Source of the DNA: Mya arenaria
Taxonomy: Eukaryota; Mollusca; Bivalvia; Myida; Myidae
Reading direction: 5' to 3'
DNA: 64,000 nt
NCBI RefSeq assembly: GCF_026914265.1
Contig: NC_069128.1
Location: 29,021,960 to 29,085,959, forward strand
Shown: positions 36,325-49,278 of the stretch, in pieces
Layout: each line of letters opens with the position of its first letter
How positions within the stretch are numbered: position 1 is the first letter of the stretch
Program-made: the position numbers and the translations under genes
Notes under the pieces: model-generated
The model's database searches: none
What the model was told of the DNA's origin: nothing
What the model saw: the letters and a program-made list of their open reading frames with translations, nothing else

Positions 36325-37250
36325 TAATATAAAAAAATGGGTCTGACACTCTTGCTGAAGATATAGTTCTCGCATCTTTATCCGTAAATGGACTTAATGC
36401 AATGTTGGAAATTTGTCAGAACTATACCGCACAATGGAGGTACCAATACAATGCTTCAAAATGTTCTGTGATTGATTATAACGAGCATGGACGCATACAA
36501 ACGGTGATTGAAGAGACTGATTGCTACACACACCTTGGTGTCAAGTGTGACAGTTTTTTACCACTACTCACCTTGTATCGGGTGGCTGCGTTAAATTGAG
36601 AGGCACCGTACTGTCAATATGTAATTGTGGGTTTAACCCGACATCAATAAATCCACTTACATTGAAAACAATATATAACAGCATAGTGTACCTTAATTTT
36701 TGTATGGCTGTGAACTATGGAAAAATCTACGCAAAATAGACATCTTAAAACTAAAACGGGCCCACATGTTTTGCATTAAAATTATTCAATCGGTTGTTTT
36801 ATGGATAAGAACAGATTTTGCATTATGTTCAATTTCATTAAATTCCATTGAAACTTGAATCGATTATAAAAAACTTCAGTTTTTCGGCCAGATTTGTCGC
36901 CTTCCGAACAAATATATACCAACGACAGTGTTCAAAAATAGGCTCATAAGATAAACTACGAACACCAATCTAAGGGTTATATCACCGAGTTATACAGACT
37001 CTTACAAAGTATAGATTGCTGAATATATGGACATTTATATCAGACAAGGAACATCTCCTACTAAGCATGTCTAGAATAGAATATTGCACTCGTGTGTGAC
37101 TTGTCTGATAAACGTGAACGTGCGGCGATACTCTTAGCATACCTCCGTTACGACAGTTGCTTCTATACGTGTTGAATGAAAAACAACCTTCATTGCTATG
37201 GGAAATTGCGAGAGTAAACGACATTTTGAATTATCTTAAAGAGTACTTAA
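36325..37250 (+). pseudogene. LINE reverse-transcriptase remnant
   Basis: One frame at about 36336-36599 reads SDTLAEDIVLASLSVNGLN, then MLEICQNYTAQWRYQYNASK and CSVI, ending near YTHLGVKCD. This is the palm region after the YADD box and the 'W...fN..KS' block of a non-LTR reverse transcriptase. The catalytic doublet reads AED, so it is damaged. Further pieces follow in other frames: INPLTLKTIYNSIV and LYGCELW-type sequence (about 36645-36725), then KKLQFFGQICRLPNKYIPTT (about 36865-36925). The element is 5' truncated or too decayed to follow before 36325. Confidence 0.75.
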
Positions 37251-38607
37251 ATGGTAGGGAAATTATCATCGCGAACTTTAGTACTCAAAGTGTCACTGAT
37301 TAAAGACAACTTTGTTATTCATCGCCTGTGCTATTATCCACAATAAAGTGATCTTCAAAATAAAATGGCAGTTTTTGTATAAAAAATCATTGAATACATG
37401 ACATTTCTGAAATGTACACCCCTTGAACAATGCATTATTTATTACGTGTTGTTGCTGGTGGACTATGTACGACTCCGTCTTGTTACCACTTTCTGGCTCA
37501 TGCAGTATGTTAATATGATACCATTAGAGTGTCGACAAAGCCAATAGCAGTATATTTGCGCATATAAAAGTGGTTCTGGTGTCTGTACCAGTGATCTATT
37601 GCCATTATTGTTTATTCATATAATCGTATGATTTATTTTTCATAAGTTGTCATATATTTTCAATCGATGTGCACTCATTAGACATAAACTGAAATCTTCA
37701 TATATTTGTTCCCCTAAAGTTGATATAATATAACACATTGGGTTCGCGGATGCAAATTGAAACCTAGAATTTTTCTTTCGTCTAGCTTTCTAACTTTGCA
37801 ATTAGCTATAGATAATGATTTAATAATACACATGTCACTATAAATAGTAACATTTTACTGTAGAAATTCGTTTCCGCAATAATGATTATCGTATCTGCCC
37901 GTGAGATTATCACGGCACGTCAGGGTGATTATGGCATAATTGCCTGACGAAGACAAAAACGTGCACACTGACCTCATTTTTACGAAAATAAAAATTGCCG
38001 CCGTATACTTGGTAGGCAAACATTTAAACATTAAAAGCTTAAAAGGGATTTAAATGGAACTATCGAAGCAAAAGTAGTGAAATTAGTTTTACCAATAATG
38101 ACACCTTCCGTGTTTTAGTAACGAGTATTACCCGAAACGTACCGGATGTTTACATTCGGTAAAGGTCATAAAGCAGTGAGACAAGGAAATGTTTTTTGAA
38201 ACGGTTTGTTTTACTTTATTCGCTGAAAAATGTTAATTATTCCAGCGAAATGGCTAGGGTCATTAAAGCCGAGATTCTTATGAAACTGCTCATAGGCTTG
38301 ATCGACCCTAGCTGTACTCACTTATTGAAATGAACATCACAATCAGCGGATGTAAAACAGTAAAGTTGAAAATGGAAAAAAAACAGGCTTATTCTGAAAA
38401 CACGAACGAAAAGGTTTACTATTTTGATTTTCAGTCATTCTTTATTTGTTTCAGCTAATGCCCTTCAAAACCATTTGGTTATATCTCAGTTTTAAGACTT
38501 TCTGACTACATGCTAATTATATGACGTAATCTTCATTATTCCACAAAATCATGTTTTTAAATCCATTTGAAATCATTGACAAATGACAAAACATATGTAT
38601 TATACAG
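37251..38607. other. Intergenic stretch, no gene seen
   Basis: No supported exon, RNA gene or transposon domain in this AT-rich interval. Confidence 0.45.
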
Positions 38608-38608
38608 T

Positions 38609-38715
38609 ATAATACATGGTTGACCATGGCTTTTGGTTGATAATTGACCCAGTGAAAATAATTGCCTTCCACTGGGGCTATTATCAACCAAAAGCCATGG
38701 TCAACCATGTATTAT
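38609..38715. mobile_element. Near-perfect hairpin palindrome (MITE-like)
   Basis: Left arm 38609-38654 and right arm 38670-38715 are inverted copies of 46 bp with two mismatches, around a 15-base loop. Each arm contains GGTTGACCATGGCTTTTGG, which has smaller palindromes of its own. No protein is encoded. A foldback MITE is the simplest reading. The near-perfect arms suggest recent origin or correction between arms. Confidence 0.85.
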
Positions 38716-39462
38716 TTTATAAATAACTTAAGTTGTTGTAACCTTAATATGATGCAAAAAGTATTCCTCTTTTCTAACGAGTGGTATTCATATATATTCT
38801 GTGCATGTTTGTAGTATAAACACTCGTATATGGTTATATTATGTCCTTCAATGCATTTGTACCATATAACACATATATGATGTTATAGTAGGGTGTATAC
38901 AAGTGTATACATGTATCTGTTTTATATGCTTCACTGAAAGTGTTCATTTTCTTGTACATTTATAATACTCTTCAAAAAAATTGTGCAGTGATGTATAGTT
39001 AATATTTGAATTATCTATGCATCCATAAAAATGAAAAACCCATTTAAGATTGTACATTTATTTCATGTACGATAAAACAGCTTCAAACCCCTGACAAATA
39101 TGAAACATACGGAAGAAATATAAAGTAAAATATTCAGTACACATGACCATCATTATACTTAGATCAATCAAGTCGGAAGATTAAACAAGTTACACTTATC
39201 GTTTAATATTAACTCAATTGTGTGGCGAAACTTCACTTGTTAACAAGATCTGTTTCTTTCGCCTGAAACTTCTTTTAGTTTCGCCTTTCATTTGAAGTAG
39301 AGTATGTGTAATTGATTCCATTTTATGAATTTTAATTGCGTTTCTTTTCTGTTTTAGCAAACATAAAATCCAGGGTCGGTAACAAACATGCATCTGAAGA
39401 CAAATGGATGAAATTATAGCTAAATGTTTTCTATCGTGTTCTTAAGCTGAATGTATTCACAC

Positions 39463-39631
39463 TTAACCTTAATAGTACTGAGAGAAGTTTCAAATGAACC
39501 AAACTTAACCTTAATAGTACTGAGAGAAGTTTCAAATAAACCAAACTAAACCTTAATAGTACTGAGAGAAGTTTCAAATAAACCAAACTAAACCTTAATA
39601 GTACTGAGAGAAGTTTCAAATGAACCAAACT
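39463..39631. repeat. 42-bp tandem repeat, 4 copies
   Basis: The unit includes TAACCTTAATAGTACTGAGA and GAAGTTTCAAATGAACCAAA, nearly identical in all four. Because 42 is a multiple of three, it opens a repetitive 65-residue frame on the minus strand that is not a gene. Confidence 0.95.
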
Positions 39632-40329
39632 AAAAACGATAAAAATTTAAGGAGATTGTTTCGGAATTCAACACTTCAACCTAGAAGACTGAAACTCAAA
39701 AAGAACAACATCTCTGATATGATATTAAGGTTTCCGTTATACAGGCATAGGCAGTTTGGATGCCTGGTGATACCATATTATTTTTAAATCTGTTATAATT
39801 GTTTCATGAAATCACCGATTCAACGAATCAGCTTTAAAAATCTTGTTCACGTATATTTTGATTACGAGTAAGAATGACAAGCTTGGAATGTTACAGGTTC
39901 GGTAAACGTTACGAAGCAGGTTTGGTAGATGGAGTATATGTATGCTTACAAAACATCTCGACATGGTATTAAAAATCGATACGCTTTCGATTATAATACT
40001 TACATTTAAGCAGTAAATTCGAAGCTCTATTGGTAGAAGTGTATATATTTTTAGTTAAGATATCCGATGTTTAATTTAGCGTGACATTTCATCCTTTATA
40101 GTTTGGTATGATTTGTCTTGTACACTGATTATATGTATGATAAATGCCTGACAGAAACATTATAAATACATTTAATACATTTATTACTGTAACAGTATTT
40201 GAACGTGAAAAAGTCTATATTTATCTCTTGCAAGGCCAAAAGCTTTTTTCCTATGTTTTTATTTTTTCACTTGATCCTTATCATGCTCTTTAAATGCTTA
40301 TATGGTTGTGATTGGAAGTGATCTCCTGT

Positions 40330-40445
40330 ACAGCTCCTCTATTCTTGCATACCGGACGTGTGTTTCCGGTCATGTGACAAGGGCTGGAAAACCCCATCTT
40401 ACATACCCCATGTAAGATAAGTCACGCGCCACTTCTTATTTCTCT
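40330..40445. repeat. Possible dispersed repeat with CTTACAT hairpin
   Basis: A GC-richer patch in AT-rich surroundings: TGCATACCGGACGTGTG, GTCATGTGACAAGGGCTGG, and a small hairpin CTTACATACCCCATGTAAG. No second copy was found in this window, so repeat status is inferred from style only. Confidence 0.3.
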
Positions 40446-40694
40446 TATTGCATGGTTTATGAAAATAGTATTATGCTATTTCAATAAAGCGCAATCCAAT
40501 ATACATCTATACAAGACTTTTAATTAAAATTTAAAATAAATAATCGTAAAAAGCGATTTTTAGTTATTTAAAATTAATGCGCTTTATGACATAAGTAAAC
40601 AACGTCGCACGCGGTTTTTGGTGAAATGTACAAAAGTTCGTTTTCTACTTCATTTTTTTCCATAAATTGATAATTTTAGATATATAAGAAAAAA

Positions 40695-40840
40695 TATCAA
40701 TCATGTTTTTCAGGTCCGGATCGAAAAATCCGACCCTCGGGCACGCTGCGTGGCCGATAACTCGGCAAGTCTCGTTAACGGCTTACGTGCGTGCCCTCGG
40801 GTCGGATTTTCCTATCCGTACCGGAAACACATGATAGATA
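40695..40840. mobile_element. GC-rich palindromic MITE
   Basis: Arms 40695-40745 and 40790-40840 are inverted repeats of about 50 bp. The best-matched parts are ATCCGACCCTCGGGCACG against its partner GTGCCCTCGGGTCGGAT, and TATCAATCATG against CATGATAGATA. Arms diverge at roughly one position in seven. The centre contains GGCCGATAACTCGGC. No coding capacity. Confidence 0.8.
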
Positions 40841-42820
40841 CTTATAATATTTAACTCTCTGAAATATATACTCCTCAAGATATTTAGACATTATTCAATT
40901 AAAATTAAAAGTATTGGCTGATTTTAACGTAAATCTAACATAGTATTATCTATACCTATGTGTATTTGTAAGAATGGAGGGTAATTGCCTTCATGCGCAG
41001 TATTCTTCAGAGGGCACGTGGTAAACGTGCGTAATTTGTTAAACAGTAAATGTGAAAATAAAGTGCTTATATAAAAGGAACCAGTGTGTTTTAATGAAAA
41101 TTTATATGGTGCTTCGGTCTTAACCCCGAAAGTATATTCGCTAGATCATATTATGCTTGTGTTGTCGGTTACAGGAATATGTATAATTCAGAGGCAAATA
41201 TATCAATGTTTGCTCTATACAAAGTCTAAATTTATTTTGACTGAAGTAAATAAAGTGTAGAGATTGGTTTCTGAATAATTCAGAAAATATTTTGCCAAAT
41301 GGTTATTGCACCTATATCAATGTATACCTTTACATGCAGAAAATGTGTATAAAAATAAGATAAACATTAATTGCAAACAATATAAGACCTTTAAAATATT
41401 TTGTGCACTCCAAACAAGATGCCTGTATTCAGTATAAAAAGAGCAATGTTGTTTATTTATATTGAAATTAATTGAACGGTTTTGTTTTGTTTATACCATT
41501 GATTCATTGATGTTCATATGTTTGGGACATATATCATGTAGGTAAGTAACACTGACGTAAACACTGTCATCCAGTCAAAGTGTTACCAAATTACTTCATA
41601 AAATGAAAAAGCAACAAATGTTGAACACTTTATCTTAAGGACTAACATTAGGCCCACACCAATAATTCAAAGATGACCGAAACAATCCAAAATGGCCACC
41701 ATGCACGTTTGCACAATTAAATTGCGCTATAAAATGTTTTTATAAACAACTTATTATGTCCCTTAGAAGTATTACCGACATAAAACTAGTATAACAGTTA
41801 AAACAACAAGAGTTTGTTAAACATCAGAGACAAATGTATTTTTAAATTTATACAAATTGTTTGGCCAGTGTTTAATTTATGAACGCCCCTCCGCGACTTG
41901 ATAATCAACTTATATAAACAGCATTTTGCCTTTCTAAACTAGTGAAGTTATTGATGCAAGGAGTTCAAGATGAATTCTCTAATCTATTCTTTAATTTTCT
42001 ATTTATATTATTCATATTAATTTCACGCTTGGAGTTGGTTACTGCGTTATCTGGGCCGTATGTTATTATTACTTTGCTCATTTTTCGTTCATCAATCTAG
42101 TTAATAGTAGTTTATTTTAAATCAATAAATTTAGAATATAAGATGAAATAAAAAACTACTCGTAAACAAAAAAATCTAAAGTATTCAAGTATTTTGTAAT
42201 ATTTTATTGAAATCGTTTAAATAATTAAAATTAATGTTGAATAAACCTTTAAATAATGGAAATGTGAATATTTTTGTCATCCAGCAATAAGCAAGTACTG
42301 GTAGAAAATTACGCGTTCATTAACGGAGATAAAACAGTGCGCTTTTTACCAGATGCGTGTTTGCTTACTTTTCGTGATTTTATATGCGTTCGAATATGTC
42401 ATATTGGCAGAAATCCAGTTTCACCTTCGATTCATATTGGGAATTAAATATCATTTTATAACTCAAAAGTGAAATGTCGAAAACAATGGTTTTTTATTAA
42501 GGATACAGTGTTCACATTTGTAATATGTAAGATTTAAAATTGAATTTTTTTTATTCAGATCTATTTATATATTTATGTCTGTGTTTATGTCTGTGTTTCT
42601 AGCAATGTTAGCGATATACGGCCGTGTACAACTGCCCTGTACAAATATAAGTTACGTCTTTCCTGCACCAAGCCCGCGATGTCTTTGATCTGTACATTTT
42701 TGTTAAGAAGATGATTTTTTTGTCATTGAAACCTACAGGCAGTACATTCGGAAATCTACATTTTAAATTTAAATTCTGTTTGTGATACCGATTGATATCT
42801 TTGTTTTCACATACCGAAAA
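40841..42820. other. Intergenic stretch, no gene seen
   Basis: AT-rich with no supported exon or RNA gene. A fragment with AAATGTCGAAAACAATGG at about 42472 recalls the M2 MITE interior. Confidence 0.4.
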
Positions 42821-42827
42821 GGATAAA

Positions 42828-43034
42828 TAAATGTCGAAAACAATGGTTAAAATTAAGGATAACGAGTTTAATTTGAAAGAAAGATCATAATGAATACACG
42901 GTTACAATCTTGTTGTCAGTTATTAATATTTTTCATTAATGCATTTTTAGTGAGTAGTTTAAGGTTTATCACTCACAATTTATGTTGTTATACATGTGTA
43001 TATATTGATTTTGAATAAGAGTTTCACTTTAAAT
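42828..43034 (+). mobile_element. MITE family M2, partial copy 3
   Basis: Shares AAATGTCGAAAACAATGGTT, ACACGGTTACAATCTTGTTG and the end TTTTGAATAAGAGTTTCACT with the copies at 25022-25396 and 26632-27003. The left end is missing or rearranged. Confidence 0.65.
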
Positions 43035-43548
43035 GGATGGGTGATAGATAATGCTTTTTAATAATACCACATGAAATGTTAAATTAAAATTCAGACTACG
43101 TATTATTTTCTAAATATTTTTGTCATTTCTATGAATTCAACCGGTTAAAGCATACCAAGTTTGTTATTCCTTGCAGAAATGAATGCTCGAGAATTGTGCG
43201 AAAATCAAAACCCAGATACACGTCGTGCGAATTTTTGTGAGTATAAAACGAATATGAGAAGTCGCGTACTGCAAAATGAACGTGTATTTATTGAGAATAT
43301 ATGAGTGCAACTGTACAATTCGAGAAGTTGTTGCGATATGCAAAATACACGTGTTCATTGAGTGCTAAGCTACAAAAGTATGCGTAGAAAGTAAACACTT
43401 TCAGAGGCCTTTAACATGTCTGAATGTGTGAACGATGTCTTACATGTATGAGTAGGTTTACGCAACGAGGTACTTTAAAGCACTTTACATGCTCCATTGT
43501 ACCCCAGTGTGGCCCGTCTGTGTTGCACACAAACTAGTTTAATACCCT

Positions 43549-43797
43549 AGTGCCAATTTCTCGAAACTTCTTAAGTCCCTTATGACAGGACTAAGGTAAG
43601 CTTACTATTTTTGTATTCCAATAATTTTCGTAATATTTATTTATATAAAGAGTTTTTATACTTAGAAATAATCGTTATGATAATCACAATAAACCATTTA
43701 TTATTTATCAAAATCCAATTTAAGCATGTAATTTGACTTATTGAAATAAGCTACTTAAGCCCGTTAAGATTAAGAAGTTTCAAGAAATTGGGGCCAG
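43549..43797. mobile_element. MITE with 30-bp terminal inverted repeats
   Basis: Left end TAGTGCCAATTTCTCGAAAC followed by TTCTTAAG; right end is the near reverse complement (CTTAAG... AAGTTTCAAGAAATTGGGGCC). Total about 249 bp, AT-rich interior, no coding capacity. Confidence 0.8.
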
Positions 43798-43859
43798 TAC
43801 ATTTACATTTAACTGACCGTTCCAAGGCGGTACCTAACAATCCTTATTATTAAATAGTA

Positions 43860-44035
43860 TATGTACCGTGTTGTTTGTGGAGTTTTGTGCTGTAGTTTCA
43901 TGTTTTAGGTTGGTGATTGTTTGTTTTTGTGTTCTATGTCTTTGGCGTTGACCCTATGCCACTAAGCGGGGTTTTTGCTCAAGCTTTCGACTTCTGTGCT
44001 GGTTTCTGTAGTTTTTCATATATTTATTGTTATGT
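43860..44035 (+). repeat. Dispersed repeat R1, longest copy
   Basis: Longest copy of the family also seen at 4516-4626, 34013-34110 and 34605-34725. It contains TTGTTTGTGGAGTTTTGTGC, TTCTATGTCTTTGGCGTTGA, CCACTAAGCGGGG and GTTTCTGTAGTTTTTCATAT. Confidence 0.65.
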
Positions 44036-44349
44036 TGTTTATCTCTTGTAAAGTGTATGTACGGCCTTGACCCCGTGTCTCAAAATTAGGTCTTCTTTAG
44101 AATATTTTGGATTACTGATCTTTTATTTGTAGCCTGCGTTGTATTATTAGACCATTCATTAGTAATGTATGGTAATGAATAATTAGGAAGCACGAAGAAT
44201 GTCAGAGCATAAGATTTGCAATAATTACATATAAAGATAAAACTTTTTTTTCTCAACTTTTTACAAACGTACTGTTGCATATACAAGCACACGTAAAAGT
44301 GCAAGTTTATTCCCTTCTAATGACTCGTTGTTCAGCAATGGTCTTCTTT

Positions 44350-44680
44350 TCAAGCTGCACTATCACAGATTGACAGTTTTTACATATTTATTTGTGTTTC
44401 AGAAGCAGTTAATATTTGGCCTTAATGCCTTCAATAAAGTCATGTAAGATATCTCACTCTAGAACAGATCTCGATTGTTTTGAAAATTGCCTTTTGATTT
44501 TTCTGAAAGCGTTAGTAACGCTTTAATCTATAAAACATTAATTTTCGAACGTAAATATGTAAAAACAAATGAGATGTCAGCAGTCTTCTATCACTGAACT
44601 TTTGAACAACAATTGGCTCATTCTAAGACTAAAAAATAAAAAGTCGTCAAAACGGTCAATCTGTTAGAGGGCAGCTTTAA
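44350..44680. mobile_element. MITE family M4, copy 1
   Basis: Left end CAAGCTGCACTATCACAGAT and right end ATCTGTTAGAGGGCAGCTTT are inverted repeats, extending into GACAGTTTTTAC against GTCGTCAAAACGGTC. Other copies are at 60168-60455 (full) and 58933-59160 (cut by the 1235-bp duplication). Confidence 0.8.
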
Positions 44681-44789
44681 CATAAATTGTTATGAATCAA
44701 TCAACAACGTTGCCAATAAGACATGTACAAAATGTTGCACAGAGTACCAAAAAAACTATATTAATTGCATTTGTATTTGTGTCATACAG

Positions 44790-44887
44790 TGGATGGAGCC
44801 GATGCAGAGGATCTGTTTACTACTTTGCAACCGAAAAGTATTGCTGTGAAGGCTGGAAGGCAGACAGCAATGGATCCTGCACAATAC
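44790..44887 (+). CDS. Internal exon encoding an EGF/EMI-type cysteine-rich segment
   Basis: A 98-nt exon is flanked by a good acceptor (TTTGTGTCATACAG) and donor (GTGAGT). It enters in phase 2 and leaves in phase 1. It encodes GWSRCRGSVYYFATEKYCCE followed by GWKADSNGSCTI. The Y...YCC.GW...NG.C pattern resembles the C-terminal part of EMI modules or the start of MEGF-type EGF tracts, in secreted or cell-surface proteins. The remaining exons of the gene were not identified within the window, so gene limits and function are unknown. A frameshifted duplicate is at 60936-61032. The frame upstream of the acceptor is intronic. Confidence 0.55.
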
Positions 44888-46760
44888 GTGAGTTTTTTAT
44901 ACACTCCTTCTGCTTTCTTTAACTGATGCAGGTACAAATTAATTGATTTGTGAAACGTATATTGGCTTGTTCCATGTTAAATTGGTCATAGTCTGATATT
45001 ATGTTTCATTCATTTTGTAACAAGGGTGATAATTTATTGATAAAAACGTAGTGAAACCGCTATTACTAATGAAAGCCGGAGCTACACCTAAAACCACGAG
45101 TTATTCGATGTTTCGTATTACTCCGAGGTTTTTTTTTAAAACTTTCAAATGATTTTTGCACCGTTTAGCAGAAGGAAAGTATACGAGTCTGAGGCTTTAA
45201 GTATAGGATGAAAGTCATTTATTTATTTATGGGGTTGTGTATAATAAAACTATATTGTGAAGAATCATGTCCCATTTTACGTAAAATTGACCAATGATAT
45301 CAATCTAAATTGTTAAGAGTTATCCTTAGTGTCATTTTCGTTATTAAATGAGTCTTCATGTGGAATTAATGCATCTGTGAAGGTAAATTTTATTTGATCT
45401 CTTTCTTTTTGTTTACAAACTCTACTTGGTGGACGTCATTATTAGTATGGAGTATGTTGGTTTATAAAATGATTGTTCTCAATTTCATATGGAACGCAGC
45501 CGCAAATGCATGATTTAAACAAGACGGACGGCGTCGATTCATCTGAATGCACAGAACAAGACGTTGAAGACGCCGAATAATATAAACAAACAAAAACATT
45601 AAACGTGATTAACCTTTCAGATGTGTAATTTAACTATAACATGTTTAACAAATAATTGCCGTAACGTATATAACGAAATAAACACAACATGTTTTCTAAG
45701 AATTCAATTGTAATAACATGTGAAATAATTACTTTTACATTTCATAGTTTGTATGCATTTAATATTAGTTGAATAAATTTTTGAAAATGCAGTAAGATAT
45801 ACATATAAACAACATTTAAATACTTGTATATTTAAATGATACTTTCCGTAACTCTTTGTCTTACCCCGATGACTTTGAAAGAACTGTTACATTAATACAA
45901 TTGTTTTAAACATTTGTTTGATGAAAAAATAATCTCTGTTACTGTTTGACAATACCATTATCAATTCTACATGTCTTATATTATTTCAATATCAACCGAA
46001 TATACTGTCAGATAAATAGTCGCTTTAACCACAATTACTTTCAGTGATTGCTTGTCAACATCATCCATGAAAAACCAAAGTACTATTTAGTCAGCAAAAT
46101 TTGGTACTGTGAAGGAAATTAACATATTTGTTTTTGGTTAGGTATCAACCCTAATAGGAAATAATAGCTTATCGTGAAAGTGAATACAAACATTAGAATC
46201 AGTTGCATTATAATTCCATTGTCGGCAAGCTAACAATGATTACAATAATGTTAAATATTATACAAACTGCCTTGCGAAGGGATTTTCGAAAATAATTTAC
46301 TAAGGGCCATAACAAATAAAAGAGTTATTGTTATAATGTACTGCACTTCTCCTTATATATATATAATTGAGATCTAGCTTGATCTGACGGGATGGTCAGT
46401 TAAATGGTTATTGTAATTATCAGTGAATCAATCCAGTCATGCGTGTTGATCCGAATTTCAAGGGTTTATGAGAATTGTTCATTTTCTCCGACACTACATT
46501 GACCTTTTAAACAATGCTGCTTTTTATATATTATGTATCGTATTGTTAAATTCACTATTGCGCTCAAATTGGATTAGCGCGACGTCATTAAACCAATATT
46601 TTACGACGTTACAAATATCAGCTATTCTTCTATATAAACGTAAATTGTCAGTTACATTTCTTTAAGAACACATAAATTACAGAAACTATTACTAGCCCTT
46701 TATCGTAATGAATACTTATCTAAAATGTAACTATAAGTATTGGTCACATTTTATCTTCCT
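44888..46760. other. Downstream flank of the EGF-like exon, part of an old duplication
   Basis: Parts of this stretch, such as 45350-45440 and 45535-45620, align with 61958-62045 and 62175-62250. Shared words include CTTCATG.GGAATTAAT and AATATAAACAAAC.AAAA. No further exon was recognised. Confidence 0.5.
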
Positions 46761-46766
46761 TTTTAA

Positions 46767-46861
46767 GCTGTATGAACGCAGTAAGGCAATCGAGCAAATG
46801 ACCAAGAAGCGCTAGCGCGCTTCATTGAATTTGCGTGCGTGCTCTACTGCGTTCATTCAGC
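46767..46861. mobile_element. Palindromic MITE-like element
   Basis: Arms 46767-46811 and 46816-46861 are imperfect inverted repeats (GCTGTATGAACGCAGTA against TACTGCGTTCATTCAGC) closing on a GAAGCGCTAGCGCGCTTC centre. It is GC-rich against AT-rich flanks. No coding capacity. Confidence 0.75.
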
Positions 46862-46869
46862 AAAGACGC

Positions 46870-49278
46870 AAGAAAAAAAATGCAATCAATCATTAAATGC
46901 ATGCATTACAGACTCTTTAAGTACATATAGTCATCAAAAATAACTGACGTAATGTTGAAACTTATTTAACCTAGGAGAAACATGTCGTCTATGAATGTTT
47001 TCTTCAGTTTCCATTTATAAAGGTAATGTACTTATTAAAACTTATTTAAAAGCAAAAAAGTGTCTGACTTAACGCGTTTTTAAGGCGCACGAAGGTTGTT
47101 CAATGCGTACTTGTTATTGGAGGGATGATAGAAACTCGATACTATAGAAAAAGTCGGAAAACTACCTTTAAGAGGTTATAATCGAAGGATTGTTTTATCT
47201 AACTAAAGGTTATATCCAGAAATAACAGAGTAAAGCTTCGGAAATATGACACTTTGGTATTACGACACCTACATGGAGTTGAATATAGGTTCGGTACAAA
47301 ACAGTGGCAAAACATGTCATAACATGCTAAACAATTTTATAGAATATCTTTAATAAAAATCAAGCTTAAAACACCTTACAGGAATGATAAACAGGGGTTC
47401 AATGATTACACGGTTTTTAATGCTGATTTAGATTTGTGACTTTAAAAAATTGAAACTCAAAATCGTCAATATAACAGTTTGTAAAAGAAAATCAGCATAT
47501 GCTAAGGAATAAACATACACACGTCCTTTTATTAAATAATGCAAAACGTGCATACAGGTATACCAACAAAGCGCAACAAAGCAAAGTACATTTAACTTAT
47601 GATGAATGAACAAATTAGTTTGCCCAAATTATAAACAATGTTTTACTATTTGCTCCGAAGGATATGATATATTGAATGGTCCAGATAAAAAAGAAAAACA
47701 ACTGATACACATTTTCATTTCGACAAAGGTATAACAAAAACAAACGTTTGCTATCTTCGCCATAATCATTTATGTATGGAAATGCATATCGAATAATCGA
47801 TTATATATGCTTACAACTCACAAAGCCCTCAAATAACTATCGGCTTAAACATTTCGAACACTATTTTAAATATATTTCCATTGAAGAGTTTCTGGATTCG
47901 GTTCCCTGAATAATCCTATTGTGCAAGAACAAATACATGTTGTCATCAAGTTTCTTTGCACAGGGAGCCAATTTATGAACCTATCCATCCTTCTAGCTCT
48001 ATATCTTTAGACGAACTTTTTAAGACTAAGGTACATGATGAAATGAGAAAAAGAAGTTTTGGGATGAAATAAAAATACATAAAATGGTAGTAAATGAGCT
48101 CAGAGTGTTCTTGGCGCACTATTACATTTAGTTTCACATAAGCGTATCGTAATGAGTAAGTAACAGGCTATCCAAACAATATTTAAATTTTATTTATAAC
48201 CGATTGAGATAGGTCGTCTTGCTTTTTAATTTTCGATTGATATACCGGGGTTATTTACTTCGAGGTCTTAAATTATGCACGTTCACCTGTTGCTATATTT
48301 AGGTCTAGGATTAAACTCTCTTACAATTAAAGCGTATAATACATAGATAAATAAATTCATATATACACAAGACAAGTTAGTCGAATACTGACACGAAAAC
48401 ATCTTTTACACGACAAGACACCCCAGAGCTATTGAAAAGGTGTCTTCTTACGGTTGTAAGCGGACCATGTACGATAATTTCGAGTAATCTCACTAGCGAA
48501 ACGGCTTCATTTGTCTGTAAGAGGACACTTTTGAAAAAAAACACGTACTGTATCTATTACGTAATTATGACAATTCAATACAGTGGAGCTAAATACATAT
48601 ATGTGTAAGAAATATATTTACAAAAGAGAATAAGTCTCCTTTGGAAAGGCGATGTTTTCAGAGGAACTATCTTAAGTCAACAGTGAGAAAAAATCTACAA
48701 CACGTCATGCCGCGTGAGCTCGGGTGAGGACCTTTCACATGTTTAAGACAAAATTTAAACAAATCGCAAAATACACACAAAGTTTGTGAAGGAATTTGTT
48801 TGACTCAAAATATCAAATTGACTAGCCTATTAACACAGACTAGCATGTATCGTAACAACTTTGCTCTGCTATACAGCTTATGTAATGAAGCTCTATTCAA
48901 ATCTATTATTATCCTGTTATAACCATGGTGTCATATTTTCAAATCAATGATTTTAAACACAAACGTAAGTCAGTTTAAGGTCGATTTATTACGATTACGG
49001 TCGAATAAATATCTAATCAACTTCCGTGTTTAACAGATTTGACAAATTTAACTTTGTCAAACAATACCTGCTTTCAGTTTTATTGTTAATTTTATACAGT
49101 TGAATGTACTTGTGTTAATTGTATGAATATTTAACAATGGTAAGAGCATATTTTTATTTTTCTACTTTTTAATTTTTTAAAATGAAAGTAAGGGCCAGGG
49201 TGATTATAACTACTACTTTCGTTTTATATGTATCTTATAGATACATAGTATTAGACTGTGCTGAACTATGTCATATTC
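46870..49278. other. Intergenic stretch, no gene seen
   Basis: No supported exon, RNA gene or transposon domain. Confidence 0.45.

Noticed and set aside
39431..39628. Repetitive 65-residue minus-strand frame with LKLLSVLLRFS units
   Set aside because: Produced by the 42-bp tandem repeat, whose length is a multiple of three; no start context or other evidence for expression.
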